Of a stretch of DNA of 10,379 nt, positions 6,667 through 10,379 are shown in pieces (position 1 is the stretch's first letter; the number at the start of each line of letters is the position of its first letter). The notes under the pieces were generated by a model that did no database searches, was not told where the DNA came from, and saw nothing but the letters and a program-made list of their open reading frames with translations. Made by a program: the position numbers and the translations under genes. This stretch comes from Leptospiraceae bacterium (GTDB taxonomy: Bacteria > Spirochaetota > Leptospiria > Turneriellales > Turneriellaceae). Location of the stretch: positions 1-10,379 of the forward strand of contig JAEUSA010000463.1 in NCBI GenBank assembly GCA_016788945.1. Direction: 5' to 3'.

Positions 6667-6708
6667 CTGTTTTTACGCCTCGTTTTCAACCGGCTGGCCG
6701 GCCTGAAA

Positions 6709-8325
6709 TCAGTGCGCTTTGTTCAGGCGTTCATGTATCTTCTTATGCGCCTGGTAAATATTCTTAAATTCGCCATAGAGTTCATCATAAATTTTCCGGT
6801 TCTGCGGGTTTGGTTGATATGATTTTGCAATCGCCACCCGGCTCGAAATATCTTTGAATCTAAAGCGCCCCAGCGAGACGCCCGCCAGCAGGCCGACACC
6901 GCGCACATTCGCCTGCACCGCATCGGCAACCTGCCGAATCTCACGATTGAGAATATCTGCATGCACCTGACACCACAGCGCCGAGCGCGCGCCACCGCCG
7001 ATCATATTAATGAAAGGAATTTTACGGCCGATGAATTCTTCTACGGCCTCGAGCAACCAGCGGGAGTTATACGCCACACCTTCAAAGACGGCACGCACCA
7101 TATGCGCGCGCGTTGTGTTGAGCGACATATTGAAGAAACCGCCACGGATAGTATGGTCTTCCACCGGAGTGCGTTCGCCGATCAGCCACGGCGTAAATAT
7201 CAGCTTATCACTGCCCGCAGGCACCGATTCGGCAAGAGTGTTAAAGCGCTGGTATGCATCCGCCGGAGCACCCTCGGGTGTAATCGCATCTTTCGGGTAA
7301 AACACTTTATCGCGCAGGTAGGTGAGGCAATAACCGGCCGTTTCATGCTCATTACCTATGAGATAACGTCCCGGAATCGCCGAAGGAATTGTCGCCATGT
7401 TATGGTCGGCATCCGTCTTTTTGAACGGCACATGGCAGGTTAGCCATGATGACGTGCCGATATAGAGGTGCGCTGCATAGTCGTCGACCGCCCCCGAACC
7501 GAGCGCGGCTGATTGTACATCGGGCGTGCCCAGCACAACTTTGACACCTTCTGGTACGCCGAGATCACGCGCCGCTTCGGGCAGAATCACTCCGAGTACA
7601 TCGGTGGAACTGTACAGATCGGGCAGTTTTGCGACGTCAAGCCCCGTCGTTTTGATCAGCCCCGGATGGTAGTAAACTTTTTTAAGATCACGGTTATCGG
7701 TGACCCAATGCAGCGCAATCGCGTCCTGCGCCGAGGCAAACTTACCGGTAAGTTTGAGATTCAGATAATCTTTGGGTTCGAGAAATTTATACGTCTTCGC
7801 ATAGAGGCCGGGCATTTCGTTCTTAATAAAGAGAATATGCGCGAGCGGATCTTTTCCTGAAAGGCCGGGCATACCGGCAGTCAAAAGAATCCATTGCGCA
7901 AGTTTCACGACATCATAACCCTGAAACTTGACGAGACCATCCATTACCTGCGCAACGTGTTTCGCACCACGCGAATCCATCCAGATGATAGAATTATGCA
8001 GGTGTTTGCCTTCTTTATCAACTGCGACCGTACCAGACCATTGTGAAGTTACGGCAACCGCCGAAATTTTTTCGCGCGGAACCAAATTCTTTGCCATTAC
8101 CTTTTGTGAAGCGGCACAGATTTTCTGCCACCAATCGTCCGGGTTTTGCTCTGCGCCGCCGCCCGGCAGCAGAATAAGTTCGGTCGATTCGACTTCGCAA
8201 TCGATTACTTCACCCTGTTCACTGACAAGCGCAACCTTCGGACCAGATGTGCCAAGGTCAATCGCCAAAACATACAAGTCAGCATCTGACACCTGCGGTG
8301 AGCCGTCGGGAGCGTGTCGAACCAT
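6709..8325 (-). CDS. FGGY-family carbohydrate kinase, xylulokinase-like
   Basis: The 538-residue protein transfers phosphate from ATP to a sugar or polyol. The first ATP-binding motif is LAIDLGTSGPKVAL (20-33), followed by AVTSQWSGTVAVD (91-103) and IIWMDSRG (113-120), typical of xylulokinases. LEPKDYLNLKLTG (182-194) matches the substrate-side region. GTPDVQSAALGSGA (266-279) contains the catalytic base, likely Asp269. LYIGTSSW (287-294) and MIGGGARSALWCQVHAD (441-457) complete the C-terminal ATPase domain. The family's usual 'E.GA.GAA.LAG' segment appears here as AVQANVRGVGLLAG (469-482), a deviation that may affect specificity. The protein is longer than the roughly 480-500 residues common for XylB. 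No other pentose gene is present; instead the gene sits 52 bases ahead of the lyase gene, so it may phosphorylate something other than xylulose. Start is ATG 8325, with only a weak GAGG upstream. Confidence 0.88.
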   Translation of the reverse strand: MVRHAPDGSPQVSDADLYVLAIDLGTSGPKVALVSEQGEVIDCEVESTELILLPGGGAEQNPDDWWQKICAASQKVMAKNLVPREKISAVAVTSQWSGTVAVDKEGKHLHNSIIWMDSRGAKHVAQVMDGLVKFQGYDVVKLAQWILLTAGMPGLSGKDPLAHILFIKNEMPGLYAKTYKFLEPKDYLNLKLTGKFASAQDAIALHWVTDNRDLKKVYYHPGLIKTTGLDVAKLPDLYSSTDVLGVILPEAARDLGVPEGVKVVLGTPDVQSAALGSGAVDDYAAHLYIGTSSWLTCHVPFKKTDADHNMATIPSAIPGRYLIGNEHETAGYCLTYLRDKVFYPKDAITPEGAPADAYQRFNTLAESVPAGSDKLIFTPWLIGERTPVEDHTIRGGFFNMSLNTTRAHMVRAVFEGVAYNSRWLLEAVEEFIGRKIPFINMIGGGARSALWCQVHADILNREIRQVADAVQANVRGVGLLAGVSLGRFRFKDISSRVAIAKSYQPNPQNRKIYDELYGEFKNIYQAHKKIHERLNKAH

Positions 8326-8373
8326 GCCTCAGCGCACGAGTCTGAGATTGACTGTAAAGCAGAATGCACTTAA

Positions 8374-8411
8374 CAGATTCCTATTCGGGAGTTCGTCCGA
8401 ACTGGAATCTG
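8374..8411 (-). promoter_or_regulatory. Nested inverted repeat / interrupted hairpin ahead of the kinase gene
   Basis: CAGATTCC (8374-8381) pairs perfectly with GGAATCTG (8404-8411), and inside it AGTTCG (8390-8395) pairs with CGAACT (8398-8403). The result is a 14-base-pair stem with one asymmetric 8-base bulge (8382-8389) and a 2-base gap at the centre. It lies in the 97-base space between the small secreted protein gene and the kinase gene, both on the minus strand. There is no T-run after it, so it may be an RNA processing or stability element, a leader structure, or an operator rather than a simple terminator. Confidence 0.5.
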
Positions 8412-8426
8412 CCTCAACTATAAACT

Positions 8427-8837
8427 TTAAATTTCTTTTAGTTTCTGCACGATCTTTTTGATGCGAGCGCCGTGCTGCGGATCATCTCTTATTAGTGGCA
8501 TTTTTAATTGCAGAGCTTCCATCAGTGCCTGCACCGAAGCCGAAAAGGCCTGCAGTTCTTTTTCTATGCCCGGCGGTGGCGTAGCCGCCTTGAGTAACTT
8601 CACTTTATTCTGGCGCTCGGCGGCCTTCGCCTTTTTTTTCCAGCCGTCAAAAAATACAGACCAACTTTCTAACTGCTGTACAATTTCATTTCCCGATGCC
8701 GCCGTCTGAATCGCCGCAGCCGTTTTATTTGTTTCTTGCGCCAGATCATTGACCAGAGTTGCGATAGCAGAATTTTCTTTGGTTTCGCTCGCAGCAATGG
8801 TCGCAACAAAAAACAACGGAAAAAAAAGCTGCCGCAT
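8427..8837 (-). CDS. Small secreted helical protein, unknown function
   Basis: The 136-residue protein begins with a signal peptide (MRQLFFPLFFVATIAAS), probably cleaved near residue 16-17. The mature part is rich in Ala, Lys, Glu and Gln and predicted by eye to be almost entirely helical, with amphipathic stretches such as ATLVNDLAQETNKTAAAIQ and a basic C-terminus (RIKKIVQKLKEI). It has no cysteine. I recognise no family. It may be a periplasmic helical-bundle protein. ATG 8837 is preferred over an upstream in-frame GTG at 8849, because the signal peptide then starts normally and because it gives the arrangement TGAAATG: the OsmC stop codon (8839-8841) is separated from this ATG by one base, indicating translational coupling. 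Translation with the OsmC gene suggests a shared job, but the nature of it is not visible. Confidence 0.75.
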   Translation of the reverse strand: MRQLFFPLFFVATIAASETKENSAIATLVNDLAQETNKTAAAIQTAASGNEIVQQLESWSVFFDGWKKKAKAAERQNKVKLLKAATPPPGIEKELQAFSASVQALMEALQLKMPLIRDDPQHGARIKKIVQKLKEI

Positions 8838-8838
8838 T

Positions 8839-9237
8839 TCAGTTACCACCCAACAGGGTTTCTACAGCTATTTTTCCCGTGAGGACTTTATGCACCGGGC
8901 AAGCGTTGGCAACGGCCAAAAGTCTTTCGCGCTGTTCGGCCGGCAGAGCCTCCGGTAAATTCACGCGGCGTACGATGCGGGTGTCACCCTTTTCCGTTTC
9001 AAGTTCCGTCACGACTGCCACCCCGCCGGCATCCCAACCTTTGCGTTCGGCGTACATCCGCACCGTAATCAACGTGCATGCAGAGAGCGACGCCAGCAGC
9101 AATTCATAAGGAGTCATGGCGGTATCGCCGCCTTCTTTTTCAGGCGGTTCATCGGCGATAATCGTATGCTGACGCGCCGTCAGAGCAACGCGATACCGCG
9201 CTGCTTCACCTTTACCGCTCAATGTTGCCTTGTCCAT
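8839..9237 (-). CDS. OsmC/Ohr-family thiol-dependent peroxidase-like protein
   Basis: The 132-residue protein has the OsmC family hallmarks: TPYELLLASLSACTLITVRMYAERKGW (residues 42-68) with Cys54 on the central helix, and ANACPVHKVLTG (110-121) with Cys113. In OsmC and Ohr proteins the two cysteines reduce organic and fatty-acid hydroperoxides using dithiol cofactors. The central '.MYA.RKGW' is typical of the YhfA/OsmC-like branch rather than Ohr, so a peroxide substrate is likely but not certain. The protein is cytosolic, with no signal. ATG 9237 gives a normal family length; the open frame continues upstream to 9609, but that part is the complement of glyS and was not accepted. The Shine-Dalgarno sequence is weak. 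The gene is the first of a minus-strand series and is coupled to the next gene by TGAAATG. It is divergent from glyS with 73 bases between. Confidence 0.88.
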   Translation of the reverse strand: MDKATLSGKGEAARYRVALTARQHTIIADEPPEKEGGDTAMTPYELLLASLSACTLITVRMYAERKGWDAGGVAVVTELETEKGDTRIVRRVNLPEALPAEQRERLLAVANACPVHKVLTGKIAVETLLGGN

Positions 9238-9310
9238 GTACCACAGCACAGGAGTGCCGCACGGCTTCAATTCATCTTTACGCTGTGTTTGCAGGCCTGA
9301 TCGCAGCTCG
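9238..9310. promoter_or_regulatory. Short divergent intergenic region between OsmC-family gene and glyS
   Basis: These 73 bases must contain the start signals of both divergent genes unless promoters lie within the neighbouring coding sequences. I could not identify a convincing -35/-10 pair, a strong Shine-Dalgarno sequence for either start, or a T-box leader that could sense uncharged tRNA-Gly. The placement alone supports the regulatory call. Confidence 0.35.
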
Positions 9311-10379
9311 GTGTCGACGTCATCTTTATTATTTGAACTGGCCACCGAAGAGATACCGGCGGCATACCAAAAAAATCTCGTCGCCGACTGGGAAAAACGC
9401 CTGCCGCAGCTCATTAAAGCCACCGGGCTCAAGCACGATGCAATTACCGTCTTCGGCACCGCGCGCCGTATAGCCTTCGTGGCAACCGCAATCGCAGAAC
9501 GTGGTGAAGACATCACCGAAACCCTGCAGGGCCCAGCGAAAAGTGTGGCACTCGACGCGAACGGCCAACCAACGCCGGCTCTGGTTGGCTTTGCCAAAAA
9601 AGCCGGCATCGCTCCCGAAAACGTGACATTTCACGCCGGGCCAAAAGGTGAATATGCCAGCGCCACGGTGACACATGCCGGCAAAACATTGCGCGCCAGT
9701 GTGCCCAAATTGCTGCACACACTGATCAGCGAATCGAGATTTCCCCGTTCGATGCGTTGGGCAGACCTACCCACTATCTATGCGCGCCCTGTTGCCGGTT
9801 ACTTCTTGCAGTATGGCAAAACAAAGTGGGATCTCTCACGCGAAGAAGTTAAAGACACCCTACTCGAGCACCTGCCGTTTCGTCCTGTGCGCGGACATTT
9901 TATTCTCGATAAGAACCCGCTGGCGATAGCCGACGCTGCAGATTATGCCTCTACGCTCGCCGCGCACGAGATTATCGCCTCACCGGCGGCACGCCGCGAA
10001 AAAATATTAACCCTGCTTAACACAGCCGCCGCTCAGGAAAAACTCGAGCTGATCGCAAATAACGCGCTGTTAGACGAAGTTAACTATCTCGTCGAACGCC
10101 CTGCAGTGGTCGTCGGTTCATTTTCGCCAGATTACCTGCGCCTGCCCGACGGTGTGATTCTCTCAGAAATGAATCAACACCAGCGCTACTTCGGCCTGCG
10201 CGAGAAAGGCTCTAACAGCACCGGCAAACTCAGCAACCGGTTTCTGATTGTTGCGAACGCCGACATTTCAGGCAAAAACACGGTTGAAAATATTCGTGGC
10301 GGCAACGAGCGCGTTTTGCGAGCCCGCCTTTCCGACGGTGCCTTTTTCTTTGACGAAGATCTCAAGCGACCGCTTGGTG
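9311..10379 (+). CDS. glyS: Glycyl-tRNA synthetase beta subunit (partial, cut by window edge)
   Basis: The open frame runs 356 codons from GTG 9311 to the window edge, about half of the usual 690-residue beta subunit. In alpha2-beta2 glycyl-tRNA synthetases this subunit recognises tRNA-Gly, while the alpha subunit (glyQ) carries the core of glycine activation. The N-terminus (MSTSSLLFELATEEIPAAYQ) matches the family's 'LL.EigTEElP' opening. Further matches are GPAKSVALDANGQPTPALVG (residues 74-93), SMRWADLPTIYARPVAGY (about 147-164), EMNQHQRYFGLR (about 287-298) and GGNERVLRARLSDGAFFFDED at the end of the window (split here: the NERVLRARL and FFFDED parts are the most conserved). The HD-like and anticodon-binding regions lie outside. 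No in-frame ATG occurs upstream and no clear Shine-Dalgarno sequence precedes the GTG, so the start rests on homology. No glyQ is seen upstream: the neighbour is a divergent OsmC-family gene. Confidence 0.95.
   Translation, partial: MSTSSLLFELATEEIPAAYQKNLVADWEKRLPQLIKATGLKHDAITVFGTARRIAFVATAIAERGEDITETLQGPAKSVALDANGQPTPALVGFAKKAGIAPENVTFHAGPKGEYASATVTHAGKTLRASVPKLLHTLISESRFPRSMRWADLPTIYARPVAGYFLQYGKTKWDLSREEVKDTLLEHLPFRPVRGHFILDKNPLAIADAADYASTLAAHEIIASPAARREKILTLLNTAAAQEKLELIANNALLDEVNYLVERPAVVVGSFSPDYLRLPDGVILSEMNQHQRYFGLREKGSNSTGKLSNRFLIVANADISGKNTVENIRGGNERVLRARLSDGAFFFDEDLKRPLG

Noticed and set aside
6657..6689. TTG start at 6689 for the lyase
   Set aside because: The strong AGGAG at 6662-6666 is correctly spaced for the ATG at 6656, and the extra 11 residues are basic and unlike the family.
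6696..6703. Palindrome GGCCGGCC between kinase and lyase genes
   Set aside because: Eight bases of G/C symmetry without a loop, T-run or repetition; too little to call an operator or terminator.
6961..7443. 160-codon plus-strand frame inside the kinase gene
   Set aside because: It is antisense to conserved FGGY motifs, and there is no independent evidence of coding.
7928..8461. 177-codon plus-strand frame opposite the kinase start and leader region
   Set aside because: The sequence is the complement of conserved kinase motifs, and the product has no recognisable feature.
9238..9609. N-terminal extension of the OsmC-family protein by more than 120 residues
   Set aside because: This part is the complement of glyS, has no resemblance to OsmC proteins, and ATG 9237 gives the normal family length.

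Overview
The window (about 10.4 kb, roughly half G+C) carries seven complete protein genes, one more whose start is uncertain, and two genes cut by the window edges. It holds no tRNA, rRNA, CRISPR array, insertion sequence or phage gene that I can see. The lipoprotein signals, a DUF5683-type envelope protein, a Gram-negative style lipase with its own foldase, and the gene mixture suggest a diderm bacterium. A member of the spirochaete order Leptospirales (for example something like Turneriella) would fit, but this is inference from gene content and not proven.

Layout. On the minus strand at the left edge is the beginning of a lipoprotein gene (1-253). A 413-base gap with no convincing gene follows, then a minus-strand envelope protein (667-1710) with a CsgG/TolB-like N-terminal half and a DUF5683 C-terminal half. 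It is divergent from a plus-strand secreted triacylglycerol lipase (1861-2964), and a perfect 14-base palindrome sits in the shared intergenic region. A strong intrinsic terminator separates the lipase from its probable membrane-anchored foldase (3027-4082). Next comes a metallo-beta-lactamase-fold lipoprotein of the NAPE-PLD type (about 4145/4193-5101) with a good sigma-70-like promoter of its own. It converges on a minus-strand block that reads, in transcription order: OsmC-family protein (9237-8839), small secreted helical protein (8837-8427), a long interrupted hairpin (8411-8374), FGGY carbohydrate kinase (8325-6709) and sphingosine-1-phosphate-lyase-like PLP enzyme (6656-5109). At the right edge the plus-strand glyS (glycyl-tRNA synthetase beta subunit) starts at 9311, divergent from the OsmC gene, and runs off the window.

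How the genes may work together. The middle of the window is rich in enzymes of acyl and amino-alcohol lipids: an exported lipase with its foldase, a surface phospholipase-D-like hydrolase, and an aldolase-type lyase whose relatives split phosphorylated sphingoid bases into a fatty aldehyde and phosphoethanolamine. The lyase is immediately preceded by a small-molecule kinase gene, giving a kinase-then-lyase order that resembles a catabolic two-step. Leptospires are known to live on long-chain fatty acids, so a lipid-scavenging neighbourhood would make biological sense, but the substrates cannot be read from the sequence.

The observations most worth following are the kinase/lyase pairing, the palindromic operator candidate at 1769-1782, the nested hairpin ahead of the kinase, the terminator between lipase and foldase, and the non-canonical start problem of the NAPE-PLD-like lipoprotein.
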